Source of the DNA: Mangrovibacterium marinum
GTDB lineage: Bacteria > Bacteroidota > Bacteroidia > Bacteroidales > Prolixibacteraceae
NCBI RefSeq assembly: GCF_003046625.1
Contig: NZ_QAAD01000015.1
Span: 32,298-96,297, forward strand
Reading direction: 5' to 3'
DNA length: 64,000 bases
Below are positions 1 through 9,149 of this stretch, piece by piece; within the stretch, counting starts at the first letter, position 1; every line of letters starts with the position of its first letter. The translations under genes and the position numbers were made by a program. Below the pieces are notes generated by a model. It worked only from the letters and a program-made list of their open reading frames with translations. It was not told the DNA's origin and did no database searches.

Positions 1-136
1 TCCGGTTCGCTGGAAACTGATTTATTGAGTTCTTTTTTGGTGAAAAATATTCTTGAAAAAAAAGAATATGTTATTTTCATAGGCTAAAATAGAAAATACT
101 TGATAACCTGCATAATTTATTGATAATAAATTGCCG

Positions 137-844
137 ATGACTGACCTTAAAATTCAAACCGCCCAGAATACACAATTAGCCCTGAATAATGCGGGGCTTG
201 GAGATCGCATTTTAGCTGCAATAGTAGATCTTATTTTGATGTTTGCTTACGCAATGATCGGATTTATTTTGACCCGGTCATTGGCTCTGGGCAATGTGTT
301 CCTGATGGTGTATCTGTTGCCCGTGTACTTTTACAGCCTGATTCTGGAGCTGTTGTTTCATGGGCAAACACTGGGAAAGATGCTTCTGAAAATAAAGGTT
401 GTACACCAGCTCGGTCGGCAGGTGCCTTTTAGTTCGTATTTATTGAGATGGTTACTACGCATCATCGATGTTTGGATCTTTTTTGCAGCCATTGGGATTT
501 GCACCATCGTGTTAACCAGACGTGGACTGCGCGTTGGAGATCTGGCAGCTAACACGTTGGTTATTTCATTGAAAGGAAGTCGGCGCTTGGATGAATTATC
601 TTATGTGCGAGGAGAGGCTGAGGCGCCCGTTTTTGCACAGGCGGCTTTGTTGGACGATCCGGACATCTCCGTCATTCGGGAAGTACTGGCCTACGGCCGG
701 GAAGTTGGATTCCACGGAAAGGCTGCCCAACTGGTGTTGCAAACCACGAATATCATCAAAAAGAAAATCGGAGTGGAAACGGAGCTTAAACCGATTCCGT
801 TTCTGGAACAGTTGCTGAAAGATTATTGCAATATTCATCAATAG
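137..844 (+). CDS. RDD family membrane protein
   Basis: Integral membrane protein of the RDD family; the biochemical role is not known, and family members are discussed as transporters or membrane-associated accessory proteins. I take the ATG at 137 as the start (235 aa) rather than the in-frame TTG at 131. The family Arg and Asp lie in the first membrane segment (motif GDRILAAIVD, residues 22-31). Three hydrophobic stretches are visible at about residues 26-48, 55-78 and 108-127. A hydrophilic C-terminal region of about 95 residues, probably cytoplasmic, follows and contains a lysine-rich stretch. The gene converges on the pyrophosphatase gene, with a hairpin between them. Family is clear; function and substrate are not. 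Confidence 0.75.
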   Translation: MTDLKIQTAQNTQLALNNAGLGDRILAAIVDLILMFAYAMIGFILTRSLALGNVFLMVYLLPVYFYSLILELLFHGQTLGKMLLKIKVVHQLGRQVPFSSYLLRWLLRIIDVWIFFAAIGICTIVLTRRGLRVGDLAANTLVISLKGSRRLDELSYVRGEAEAPVFAQAALLDDPDISVIREVLAYGREVGFHGKAAQLVLQTTNIIKKKIGVETELKPIPFLEQLLKDYCNIHQ

Positions 845-857
845 GCAGAAAAGAAAA

Positions 858-881
858 ACCTGCAAACCGAAGCTTGCAGGT
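858..881 (-). terminator. Intrinsic terminator of the pyrophosphatase gene
   Basis: Arms ACCTGCAA (858-865) and TTGCAGGT (874-881) pair perfectly over 8 bp around an 8-base loop. The A-rich run at 848-858 becomes a U-rich tail on the minus strand, so it fits the minus-strand gene that stops at 909. Confidence 0.7.
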
Positions 882-908
882 CGTTCAAATCCTATAAATA
901 GGGGGTGT

Positions 909-3203
909 TTACATTAAGCTCAGTGTTACGGTTAACCCAGCCATTACCACCGACACCATGGTCATCAGTTTGATCAGGATGTTTAGTGAAGGGCCGGATG
1001 TATCTTTGAAAGGATCGCCAACGGTGTCGCCAACGACTCCTGCTTTGTGAGTTTCGCTGCCTTTGCCGCCGTAATTTCCTTTTTCGATGTATTTTTTTGC
1101 GTTGTCCCAGGCTCCACCGGCATTATTGAGCATTACGGCCAGGGTGAATCCCGAGGTTAAGCCTCCTGCTAAAAGGCCAACCACACCGGCTACGCCCATC
1201 ACTGCACCAACGGCAACAGGAACTATAATGGCGATAAGCGAGGGGAGCAACATTTCGCGCTGAGCACCTCTTGTTGAAATCTCAACACATTTGGCATACT
1301 CCGGAGTTGCCTTGCCTTCCATAATTCCTTTTATCTCGCGGAACTGACGACGCACTTCTTCAACCATCGCACCGGCCGCACGTCCAACAGCTTTCATGGT
1401 CATGGCACAAAAAAGGAATGCCATCATTGAACCAACGAAAATACCTCCCAGGAATAATGGGTTAAATAATGTGATATCGTAAGCCGCTGAGAAATCTTTT
1501 ACAGATGCCGCCGAAATTTGAATTGCTTTGACGCTGTCGTGCACGGCTGGAGCAACATCGTTGTAGAATACATATTCTCCAATTTCAACAAAACCTTGTC
1601 CGGCTTTTGCAATCTTACCAAACCACAAGCGAATTTCTTCCATATAAGCAGAAATTAAAGCCATTGCAGTTAAAGCTGCCGATCCAATGGCGAAGCCTTT
1701 GCCTGTTGCCGCTGTTGTATTACCAAGCATATCAAGCGCATCAGTGCGTTCACGAACTTCTTTCGGAAGCTCAGCCATTTCGGCGTTACCTCCGGCGTTA
1801 TCAGCGATAGGACCGAAAGCGTCAGTGGCAAGCGTAATTCCTAATGTTGAGAGCATCCCTACAGCAGCGAACCCGATACCGTATACCCCCATTGCAAAGT
1901 GTTCAAAACCACCGGCAGCCCAGTACGAGCCTGCGATACCCAGAACGATTGTTATAACTGGAATCCAGGTAGAATACATACCAACAGCAATCCCGTCGAT
2001 AATTGTCGTTGCCGGGCCTTGTTGCGCTTGATTGGCAATGCCTTTCGTCGGCTTGTACTCATCAGAAGTGTAATATTCCGTAGCTTGCCCGATGATTACA
2101 CCGGCAGCCAATCCAATAATCACAGCACCAAATACGCCCCAGGTAATCCAACCGATTGCAGCCATAACGGCCATTGCAAGTAAAATAAATACGGAAGATC
2201 CCCCGGTTCCCAGAAGCAGTGCGTTCAATAAGTTCTTTTGAGTTGCTGTTTCTTTTGTACGAACCATGAAAATACCCAGGATAGAGAAGATAATGCCGAT
2301 TGCAGCAACGATCATTGGAGCAATTACAGCCATTTCTTGTTCCATCCCGGTAGCTTTTAATGCGGCAGCAGGGAGCGCAGCCCCTAATGCAGCTGTTGCA
2401 AGGATAGAGCCGCAATATGATTCGTAAAGGTCGGCACCCATGCCCGCAACATCACCAACGTTATCGCCAACGTTATCGGCAATTGTGGCGGGGTTGCGAG
2501 GGTCATCTTCGGGGATGCCTGCTTCAACTTTTCCGACCAGGTCGGCACCAACATCAGCCGCTTTTGTGTATATACCCCCACCAACACGTGCAAATAGCGC
2601 CTGTGTTGATGCACCCATGCCGAATGTCAGCATCGTCGTTGTTATTTCAACCAATTTCTGTTCAGGCGTCGTGCCTGGGTGTACGAAATCGAGACCTAAA
2701 AAGTGAAGTCCATTTGTCAGATGCTCTGGAGTGAAAATAACCTTATTCAGAAATAAATACCAGGCAGCGATGTCCAGCAGGCCAAAGCCAACAACTACCA
2801 GCCCCATAACGGCTCCGCTTCTGAAGGCAACTTTTAGGCCTTGGTTTAGTGATTTTGATGCGCCGTGAGCTGTTCGGGCTGAAGCATAAGTTGCTGTTTT
2901 CATACCCAAGTAACCACAAAGGCCGGAGAAAAAACCACCGGTCAGGAAAGCCACCGGAACAAAGGGGTTTTGCACGCCAAGGTATGCCAGTATAAGAAGA
3001 ATTAGTAGGAGGATTATGAAAACCATTCCCACAACTTTGTACTGGCGGTAAAGATATGCCATCGCTCCTTCGCGCACATACTGTGCAATTTCGATCATTC
3101 GTGGCGTACCCTCAGAACTTTTCATCATCGACTTAAAGAAAATCCATGCAAAGAACAGGGCCACTAACGAACAAAGTGGTACGATCCAGAAAATACTATT
3201 CAT
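909..3203 (-). CDS. hppA: Membrane-bound ion-translocating pyrophosphatase
   Basis: Integral membrane pyrophosphatase that couples hydrolysis of PPi to pumping of H+ and/or Na+ out of the cytoplasm. The 764-aa length and roughly 16 hydrophobic segments fit the family. The signature [11 protein letters not shown] (residues 217-227) is followed by the acidic substrate and Mg-binding stretch [21 protein letters not shown] (about 231-251), and the C-terminal signature [17 protein letters not shown] is intact. The motif GNTTAA (494-499) has Ala where K+-independent enzymes carry Lys, which in this family indicates the K+-dependent subclass. H+ versus Na+ specificity cannot be read here; the Bacteroides enzyme is known to pump both. 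The gene stands alone with its own terminator. In an anaerobe it would recover energy from biosynthetic PPi. Confidence 0.96.
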   Translation of the reverse strand: MNSIFWIVPLCSLVALFFAWIFFKSMMKSSEGTPRMIEIAQYVREGAMAYLYRQYKVVGMVFIILLLILLILAYLGVQNPFVPVAFLTGGFFSGLCGYLGMKTATYASARTAHGASKSLNQGLKVAFRSGAVMGLVVVGFGLLDIAAWYLFLNKVIFTPEHLTNGLHFLGLDFVHPGTTPEQKLVEITTTMLTFGMGASTQALFARVGGGIYTKAADVGADLVGKVEAGIPEDDPRNPATIADNVGDNVGDVAGMGADLYESYCGSILATAALGAALPAAALKATGMEQEMAVIAPMIVAAIGIIFSILGIFMVRTKETATQKNLLNALLLGTGGSSVFILLAMAVMAAIGWITWGVFGAVIIGLAAGVIIGQATEYYTSDEYKPTKGIANQAQQGPATTIIDGIAVGMYSTWIPVITIVLGIAGSYWAAGGFEHFAMGVYGIGFAAVGMLSTLGITLATDAFGPIADNAGGNAEMAELPKEVRERTDALDMLGNTTAATGKGFAIGSAALTAMALISAYMEEIRLWFGKIAKAGQGFVEIGEYVFYNDVAPAVHDSVKAIQISAASVKDFSAAYDITLFNPLFLGGIFVGSMMAFLFCAMTMKAVGRAAGAMVEEVRRQFREIKGIMEGKATPEYAKCVEISTRGAQREMLLPSLIAIIVPVAVGAVMGVAGVVGLLAGGLTSGFTLAVMLNNAGGAWDNAKKYIEKGNYGGKGSETHKAGVVGDTVGDPFKDTSGPSLNILIKLMTMVSVVMAGLTVTLSLM

Positions 3204-3472
3204 AAAGTTTAAGTTTTGTGCAACAGGGTTGCGGTTTTAGCTAGTTGTTCATTTGCCTTTGAATTTAATAAATTATAGGGTTTGTTATTTGGGTATAGGC
3301 AAATGTTATTGGGCACAGTTTACCGTGTAAATAGGTGGAGTGTAGATTCAAGTTGTTGGTTAACAGGCATTAGGAGGTGTGAGTGTTCTTGTAATTTGAA
3401 TTGAATCTAAAGAGGACGGTTTGCCGGTGGATTTATCGTGTTAGAAAGAGGCTGGTGCAGACGTGTTTTGCC

Positions 3473-4816
3473 TTATGCTTTTCGTGTACGCGTAACCACT
3501 TTCCCTTTCCACTTACCGGTGTAGTAATATACAATTAATATAAGCATTCCCAGTAGCCAGCTGGCAGGTTCGGCCCACCAAATTCCGTTTACACCAATAT
3601 GGTCGGATAAAAAATAGGCTAAAGGAATTCTCACCAGATAGAGCGAGGCGATGGTCGTTAACATGGGGATTAGCGTGGCCCCGGCTCCCCGCAAAAATCC
3701 CGTAAGGGTAAACATGATGGACAGGAGCAGATAGAAGGAAGAAACAATCACTAAATAGTCCTGACCAATGTCGATAACCCCTTGGTCGGGTGTGAAAATC
3801 CGGATAATGTATTTCCCGAACAGGATGATGATTGCAGAGATTACCGTTGCGTAGGCCAGCGAAAAAAAGATGGTGATTTTTAGTCCTTTGCGGGCCCGTT
3901 GCTCCTGTTCCGCACCCAGGTTTTGACCAACAAAGGAGGATAGTGCCGAACTGAAGGTTAGAGCAGGCATCTTGGCGAAGGAATCCACTCGCATGGCAGC
4001 GGTGTAGGCTGCAACTGCATTGGTGCCAAATGTATTCACGATTCCCATGATGGCCATCATCCCGAAAGCGACAAAAGATTGCTGAAAGCCCGTTGGCAAA
4101 CCGATTCGGATACAGCTTCTGAAAATTGATCGATCGAAAATATATTTACGGATTGATAAATTGATAACCGTATGGCGTTTGTTGAGGTACCAGGTGGCCG
4201 AGAAGAATGCAAATGCTTGTGAAACTACTGTGGCCAGTGCAACGCCCTCGATTCCCCATTTAAAGACAATGATGAAAAGCAGGTCGAATACAATATTCAG
4301 GATGGTGGAGATAACCATAAACCAGAGCGGGGTTTTGGCGTCGCCCATTCCTCTGAGAATTGAGGTAATGCCGGCAAACCCAAAGAAAAAGAACATCCCC
4401 GAAAGGTAGATGTTCAAATAAGTTACAGCCTCGTTTAGCATCTCCGCAGGAAGTTGGAGCAGTAAAAAAATTGAGCGACTGAGGCTCAGTCCAATCAGGG
4501 TTACAACAATCGAGGCAAATAAAAAGAAGATGAAAATTGTGTCAATGGTCTTTTTGACGTTCGCGACGTCTTTGGCACCAAAGTATTGCGAAACAACGGT
4601 TGATGCTCCCGAGCCAACACCGATGACCAGTGAGATTAAGGTGAAGATGATTGGAAATGAAGCACCCACAGCACCCAGCGCCTCTTTGCCCAAGAAATTA
4701 CCCACAATAACGCTGTCGACAATATTGTATAGATTCTGAAAAATATTTCCTAAAACTAACGGAACTGAAAAATGAAGAATCAGCTGTGCTTCACTCCCCT
4801 CTGTAAAGTCTCTCAT
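3473..4816 (-). CDS. MATE family efflux transporter
   Basis: Cytoplasmic membrane exporter of the MATE family (Na+ or H+ antiport of cationic compounds or metabolites); substrate unknown. At 447 aa with about 12 predicted helices the length is typical. The N-terminal stretch FSVPLVLGNIFQNLYNIVD and the following VIVGNFLGKEALGAVGASFP are family hallmarks, and the equivalent repeat appears in the second half (GLPTGFQQSFVAFG, then FGTNAVAAYTAAMR). The ATG at 4814-4816 is followed by MRDFTEGSEAQLILHFS, with a short cytoplasmic N-terminus as usual. Monocistronic by spacing. 269 bp without a gene separate it from the pyrophosphatase; I see nothing convincing in that gap. Confidence 0.92.
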   Translation of the reverse strand: MRDFTEGSEAQLILHFSVPLVLGNIFQNLYNIVDSVIVGNFLGKEALGAVGASFPIIFTLISLVIGVGSGASTVVSQYFGAKDVANVKKTIDTIFIFFLFASIVVTLIGLSLSRSIFLLLQLPAEMLNEAVTYLNIYLSGMFFFFGFAGITSILRGMGDAKTPLWFMVISTILNIVFDLLFIIVFKWGIEGVALATVVSQAFAFFSATWYLNKRHTVINLSIRKYIFDRSIFRSCIRIGLPTGFQQSFVAFGMMAIMGIVNTFGTNAVAAYTAAMRVDSFAKMPALTFSSALSSFVGQNLGAEQEQRARKGLKITIFFSLAYATVISAIIILFGKYIIRIFTPDQGVIDIGQDYLVIVSSFYLLLSIMFTLTGFLRGAGATLIPMLTTIASLYLVRIPLAYFLSDHIGVNGIWWAEPASWLLGMLILIVYYYTGKWKGKVVTRTRKA

Positions 4817-5017
4817 AAGTCAAATAAAGAGCTCAAATTTCCTTAATTTTACCTGAATTTCAAAATAGGGGGCTGAAAGTTAATGTTGGGTTAAGTTTAT
4901 GGTAACTTGTTTTATGCTGTCGGTAAAGCACTAATTTTGCGTTTCGGTTTTTCAAACTTCGTAGGACTTTCGAGATTGTTATGAAAAGAATAGCCAGCAA
5001 CAAGAATTATTTACATT

Positions 5018-5491
5018 ATGAAGAAAAGAGTATTATTTGTATGTCTAGGAAATATATGTCGTTCTCCAAGTGCTGAGGCTGTCTTTAATGGCCTGGTGAA
5101 AAAGAACGGGTTGGAAAGTGATATCGAATGCGATTCAGCAGGAACAGCGGGGTATCACGAAGGAGAACCGGCTGATCAGCGTATGCAAAGCCACGCGATC
5201 CGCCGCGGATACCGGTTGACATCGGTAGCTCGCAAGTTTGACCCGGAGGTTGATTTTGATAGTTTCGACTTCATTGTTGGAATGGATGATGATAACGTGA
5301 ACGATTTGCAGGATTTAGCATCAAATGTTGGGGACCTGAATAAAATTTTCAAAATGACCGACTTTTGTAGCCAGGGAGGGCATTACTCTGTGCCCGATCC
5401 GTATTATGGCGGTTCCGAAGGGTTCGAACTGGTGTTGGATATTTTGGAGGATGCCTGTGAAGGTTTGCTGAATGAGGTTCGGGGCGCTTAG
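5018..5491 (+). CDS. Low-molecular-weight protein-tyrosine phosphatase
   Basis: Cytoplasmic phosphatase acting on phosphotyrosine proteins or small phosphoesters. The 157-aa protein begins with the P-loop CLGNICRS (Cys9 nucleophile, Arg15), and the general-acid Asp127 lies in DPYYGG, as in the family. Length is normal. No BY-kinase or capsule cluster is adjacent, so a role in exopolysaccharide control is not supported by context. A TAATTTTG element at 4932-4939 resembles a -7 box, but its upstream partner TTG is 22 bases away, so this promoter is only tentative. The methyltransferase gene follows after 65 bp on the same strand and may be co-transcribed. Confidence 0.93.
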   Translation: MKKRVLFVCLGNICRSPSAEAVFNGLVKKNGLESDIECDSAGTAGYHEGEPADQRMQSHAIRRGYRLTSVARKFDPEVDFDSFDFIVGMDDDNVNDLQDLASNVGDLNKIFKMTDFCSQGGHYSVPDPYYGGSEGFELVLDILEDACEGLLNEVRGA

Positions 5492-5556
5492 TGATCGATG
5501 TTTGGATCAAACATTTTATCGTAATCTGCTGTTTGGCCTAGAAAGAAGTTGAGGAG

Positions 5557-6294
5557 ATGGAGAAACAGCAGTTTTATAGTTCAATAGCGGATGTTTACGA
5601 GTATATTTTCCCGGTTAAAGAGCAGCAGGTGACCTTTATAAAGTCGCATTTCGAAATCGATCAAGAGTTCTCTTTTCTTGATGTTGGTTGCGCTACCGGG
5701 CAACTGGCGAGTCGATTGGGGCAGTTTGGCGCGCATGGCGTAGGGGTAGACCTGGATCAGCGGATGGTACAGCGCGCAAATAGAGAGTACCGCGGCGTTA
5801 ATCTTCTTTTTAAGGAGATGAATATGATGAAGCTGCGGGAAAATTTTCCGCTCAACTATTTTGATGCAATAATCTGTTTTGGAAATACGCTCGTTCATCT
5901 GGAGTCTTTGTCGCAAATCCACAATTTTTTAAGTCAATGTTTTCAGCTGTTGCCTGCAACCGGGCTGTTGTTTTTGCAGATCTTAAACTACAAACATATT
6001 CTGGCGCAAAAAATAGAGTCGCTGCCGCTGATCGAGAATGATTTTATCCGATTCGAACGGGCTTATAAGTTGCCGGGCCCCAAATTACCGAAGATTACTT
6101 TTAACACGAAACTTACTGTGAAAGCGGATGGACGGATCACTGAGAATAGTGCGAGCCTGATGCCTCTGAAAAAGGATGAGCTTGAGTGGATTTTGCGGCA
6201 AGTGGGGTTTTCGACGCTCGAATTTTACAGTAGTTTCGATAGAGCTCCCTATGCTGAAACACAACTCCCGCTAGTGGTAGTTGCCCGAAAGTAG
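5557..6294 (+). CDS. Class I SAM-dependent methyltransferase
   Basis: Cytoplasmic methyltransferase with the Rossmann-like SAM fold; the methyl acceptor is unknown. The 245-aa protein has motif I FLDVGCATGQLA (about residues 40-51), an acidic residue at the end of the second strand (GVGVDLDQRMV) and a post-I region CFGNTLVHL, matching the small Methyltransf_25/31 group. The C-terminal part probably closes over the substrate. The sequence GAGGAG directly abuts the ATG and is too close to act as a normal Shine-Dalgarno. It lies downstream of the tyrosine phosphatase gene on the same strand and converges on rpoD. Confidence 0.85.
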   Translation: MEKQQFYSSIADVYEYIFPVKEQQVTFIKSHFEIDQEFSFLDVGCATGQLASRLGQFGAHGVGVDLDQRMVQRANREYRGVNLLFKEMNMMKLRENFPLNYFDAIICFGNTLVHLESLSQIHNFLSQCFQLLPATGLLFLQILNYKHILAQKIESLPLIENDFIRFERAYKLPGPKLPKITFNTKLTVKADGRITENSASLMPLKKDELEWILRQVGFSTLEFYSSFDRAPYAETQLPLVVVARK

Positions 6295-6382
6295 TCTTTG
6301 TTTTTAGTTGAGTGTTCGCTCAGGTCAGTCTGTTGTGTTTGCACTGACTGAGCCTGCAGAATACAGCTGCTTTGAATTGGGC

Positions 6383-6421
6383 AAAAAAAAACCGCCTTAA
6401 AAGGCGGTTGAAAAATTTTTT
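6383..6421 (-). terminator. Terminator between methyltransferase and rpoD
   Basis: Arms ACCGCCTT (6391-6398) and AAGGCGGT (6401-6408) form a strong hairpin. An A8 run lies to the left and a T6 run to the right (6416-6421), so it can end rpoD on the minus strand and may also work for the plus-strand methyltransferase gene. Confidence 0.8.
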
Positions 6422-6422
6422 A

Positions 6423-7283
6423 CTATCCAAGATATGATTTTAGCAATTTGCTTCTGGATGTATGCCTTAAGCGGCGAATAGCTTTTTCTTTAATTTGGCG
6501 TACTCTTTCGCGGGTAAGCCCAAATCGTTCTCCAATTTCTTCCAGGGTCATTTCCTGGCAACCAATTCCAAAGAACATCCTTATGATGTCGCTTTCTCGT
6601 TCTGTAAGGGTAGCAAGAGCACGTTCAATTTCGCGAGCCAAAGACTCCATAATCAGGCTTCGGTCGGCATTGGGCGAATCATTGTTGACAAGAACGTCGA
6701 GCAGGCTGTTGTCTTCTCCTTCAACGAATGGCGCGTCAACCGAAATGTGACGACCCGAAACGCGAAGTGTGTCAGCAACTTTTTCTGCCGGTAGCTCCAA
6801 CTTATCCGCTAATTCTTCTGGTGAAGGCTTCCGCTCATTTTCCTGTTCGAACTTTGAATAAGCTTTATTAATCTTATTCAGTGAGCCAACTTGGTTTAGC
6901 GGCAAACGAACAATACGTGATTGTTCGGCCAAAGCCTGAAGAATTGACTGGCGAATCCACCATACGGCGTAAGAAATGAATTTGAACCCCCTGGTTTCGT
7001 CAAACTTCTCGGCAGCTTTTATCAGTCCCAGGTTCCCTTCGTTGATCAAGTCGGGAAGACTTAAACCTTGGTTTTGGTACTGTTTAGCCACGGAAACGAC
7101 AAAACGAAGATTGGCGCGTGTCAGTTTTTCCAGCGCTGCCTGGTCTCCTTTCTTGATTCGTTGTGCTAATTCAACTTCCTCTTCAACAGTGATAAGTTCC
7201 TCTTTGCCAATCTCCTGAAGATATTTGTCCAAAGACGCACTCTCACGGTTAGTAATAGATTTTGTAATCTTTAATTGTCTCAT
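6423..7283 (-). CDS. rpoD: Primary RNA polymerase sigma factor (sigma-70/SigA type)
   Basis: Housekeeping sigma factor that directs RNA polymerase to vegetative promoters. The 286-aa length, with no region 1.1 or long non-conserved region, is the usual form in Bacteroidota. Region 1.2 is seen in [16 protein letters not shown], region 2 in [25 protein letters not shown] and [18 protein letters not shown], and region 4.2 in [23 protein letters not shown], the helix-turn-helix for the -35 region. Its own promoter looks like a Bacteroidota-type element (7304-7335). The htrA gene lies upstream in the same direction, 114 bp away. Confidence 0.96.
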   Translation of the reverse strand: MRQLKITKSITNRESASLDKYLQEIGKEELITVEEEVELAQRIKKGDQAALEKLTRANLRFVVSVAKQYQNQGLSLPDLINEGNLGLIKAAEKFDETRGFKFISYAVWWIRQSILQALAEQSRIVRLPLNQVGSLNKINKAYSKFEQENERKPSPEELADKLELPAEKVADTLRVSGRHISVDAPFVEGEDNSLLDVLVNNDSPNADRSLIMESLAREIERALATLTERESDIIRMFFGIGCQEMTLEEIGERFGLTRERVRQIKEKAIRRLRHTSRSKLLKSYLG

Positions 7284-7303
7284 ACCCTGTTAAAAAAATC
7301 GTG

Positions 7304-7335
7304 CAAATATAGACTTTCAAAGTCAATAATTCAAA
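7304..7335 (-). promoter_or_regulatory. Predicted rpoD promoter
   Basis: Read on the minus strand, TTTG (complement of 7332-7335) is followed after 20 bases by TATATTTG (complement of 7304-7311), matching the Bacteroidota consensus TTTG, 19-21 bases, TAnnTTTG. Transcription would start near 7297, leaving a leader of about 14 bases. Confidence 0.55.
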
Positions 7336-7397
7336 TTCGAAAGCAAAATCGGCCGATTTGTAGTTCAAATGTTAATAGTTTTCATTAAAAGCCACAG

Positions 7398-8867
7398 CTA
7401 GTCTTCTGTTGAAAAGACGAAATAGGCTCTTTCTCCGTTTTGATAAACACCTTCAATAAAAATGCCACCTTTTGCTTTTTTTACAATCGCAACAAAATCA
7501 TTAACCCCGTTCACCTCTTGTTTGTTTACTTGGGTAATGATAAATCCTTCACTCAGACCGGCATCCTTTAGTTTACCTCGACTTAATTCTGTAATTTTTA
7601 TTCCTTGGCTTATGCGTAGTTTGTACTTCTCGTTTTCTGTAACATTGTCAAATTTGGCTCCAAGAAATTCATTTGCGTCCGTGGTAAGAATTTCCGTATC
7701 TCCGTGCATATTACGGAGTGTTACTTTATAGGGTTTCGATTTATTGTCTCTTTTTGTCAAAATTTTTACCTCGTCGCCGGGACGGTGTTTGCTAACTTGT
7801 TCCTGTAACTCGGCAACAGAGTTTACAGTTACCCCATCAACAGCCAGAATAACGTCGCCAGGCTCCAGTCCGGCCTCCCGGGCAGCTCCATCGGGCGACA
7901 CACCGGCTACAAAAACACCTTCTATTTTGTCGAGCCCGTATTTCTCGGCCACCTCGGCGTTCACATCACCAATGCTCACACCCAGCAAGGCCCGTTGTAC
8001 TTGCCCGTATTGTTTGAGGTCGGCAATTACCTTTTGAACAATTGCCGAGGGAATCGCAAATGAATAGCCGGTGTAGGAGCCGGTTTGTGAAGCAATAGCT
8101 GTGTTGATACCAACGAGTTCACCGTTCATATTTACCAATGCGCCGCCGCTGTTTCCCGGGTTCACGGCCGCATCCGTTTGGATGAATGACTCAATACTCA
8201 TATCGGTTCGGTTGATGCCAATGTTGCGCCCCTTCGCACTTACAATGCCGGCAGTAACGGTCGAGGTTAAGTTGAACGGGTTTCCCACTGCCAGCACCCA
8301 TTCCCCCAGCTTCAACGCATCGGAGTTGCCGAAGGAGAGGTGGGGAAGGTCATTGGCGTCGATTTTCAGTAAGGCGACGTCGGTTGTGCGATCTGTTCCA
8401 ACGAGCTTTGCTTCGTATTCCCGTTTATCGTTCAGTACAACTTTGATTTCGTCGGCTCTGTCAATCACGTGGTTGTTGGTAACGATGTAACCATCTTCTG
8501 TCATGATAACGCCCGAGCCGGATCCTTCGCGGATTCGCGGTTGTTGACGTTGGTAACGGTCGCCATAAAACCAATCATAAAAGGGATTGGAGTAGGTGAC
8601 GACATTTTCTTTCGAAACGACCTTTACGTGTACCACGGCGTGTACCGAGTTTTCGGCAGCATAAGTTAGATCCGGAGCTTTACCTTGTGGGGCCGATGGC
8701 AGGTTCGCGTATCGCATTGCCTGCTGCTGTTCAACCCGAACAACCTGTGGTTCGTTGAAGAATTTTGTGTAAGCCCAAAGTGTAATAAGTGCGCTTCCGA
8801 ACGCAATAATTAGTGTTAAACCCAAATTTTTAACATTTTTCATAGCATTCAATCTTATTTTGTTCAT
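7398..8867 (-). CDS. Do/DegP (HtrA) periplasmic serine protease with two PDZ domains
   Basis: Envelope quality-control protease that degrades misfolded periplasmic proteins. The 489-aa protein has an N-terminal membrane anchor or uncleaved signal (about residues 13-32), a trypsin-like domain with the triad His133 (VTNNHVID), Asp163 (TDVALLKID) and Ser240 (NPGNSGGAL), a first PDZ domain at about 285-370 and a degenerate second one at about 395-485. Length and order match DegP/DegQ. An alternative start is Met9, which would begin closer to the hydrophobic segment. The gene is divergent from the Cache histidine kinase gene, with a 282-bp gap holding both promoters; I found no clear consensus promoter there. 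Confidence 0.94.
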   Translation of the reverse strand: MNKIRLNAMKNVKNLGLTLIIAFGSALITLWAYTKFFNEPQVVRVEQQQAMRYANLPSAPQGKAPDLTYAAENSVHAVVHVKVVSKENVVTYSNPFYDWFYGDRYQRQQPRIREGSGSGVIMTEDGYIVTNNHVIDRADEIKVVLNDKREYEAKLVGTDRTTDVALLKIDANDLPHLSFGNSDALKLGEWVLAVGNPFNLTSTVTAGIVSAKGRNIGINRTDMSIESFIQTDAAVNPGNSGGALVNMNGELVGINTAIASQTGSYTGYSFAIPSAIVQKVIADLKQYGQVQRALLGVSIGDVNAEVAEKYGLDKIEGVFVAGVSPDGAAREAGLEPGDVILAVDGVTVNSVAELQEQVSKHRPGDEVKILTKRDNKSKPYKVTLRNMHGDTEILTTDANEFLGAKFDNVTENEKYKLRISQGIKITELSRGKLKDAGLSEGFIITQVNKQEVNGVNDFVAIVKKAKGGIFIEGVYQNGERAYFVFSTED

Positions 8868-9149
8868 TATGTGTTTATGCCTTGTTTGCAGTGGTAAATT
8901 TAACGCATAATGAGTGCCAGTGTTTTCTCATTTTTGATACGTTCAATATGTTTAACATGTTTTAACAGACGATAATTTTTCCGCTTTTTCCCGGCTTTTA
9001 TTCTCCTGGACTTTAGGTTACGGGAGAGGTAGATGTTTAAAATATTGTGAACGTTGTGGTAAACTATACGGGGAAGGGACATTATTGAAGTATTATTTTT
9101 ATCTTTCAATATTGTATGTAAATCTAGTTGACCGTAATGTCGTTTATTC

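Noticed and set aside
1..87. Possible 3' end of an upstream plus-strand gene (open to a stop at 85-87, or to 26-28 in another frame)
   Set aside because: The piece is too short to choose the frame, and neither tail resembles a known C-terminus. A weak hairpin at 47-69 would fit the earlier stop.
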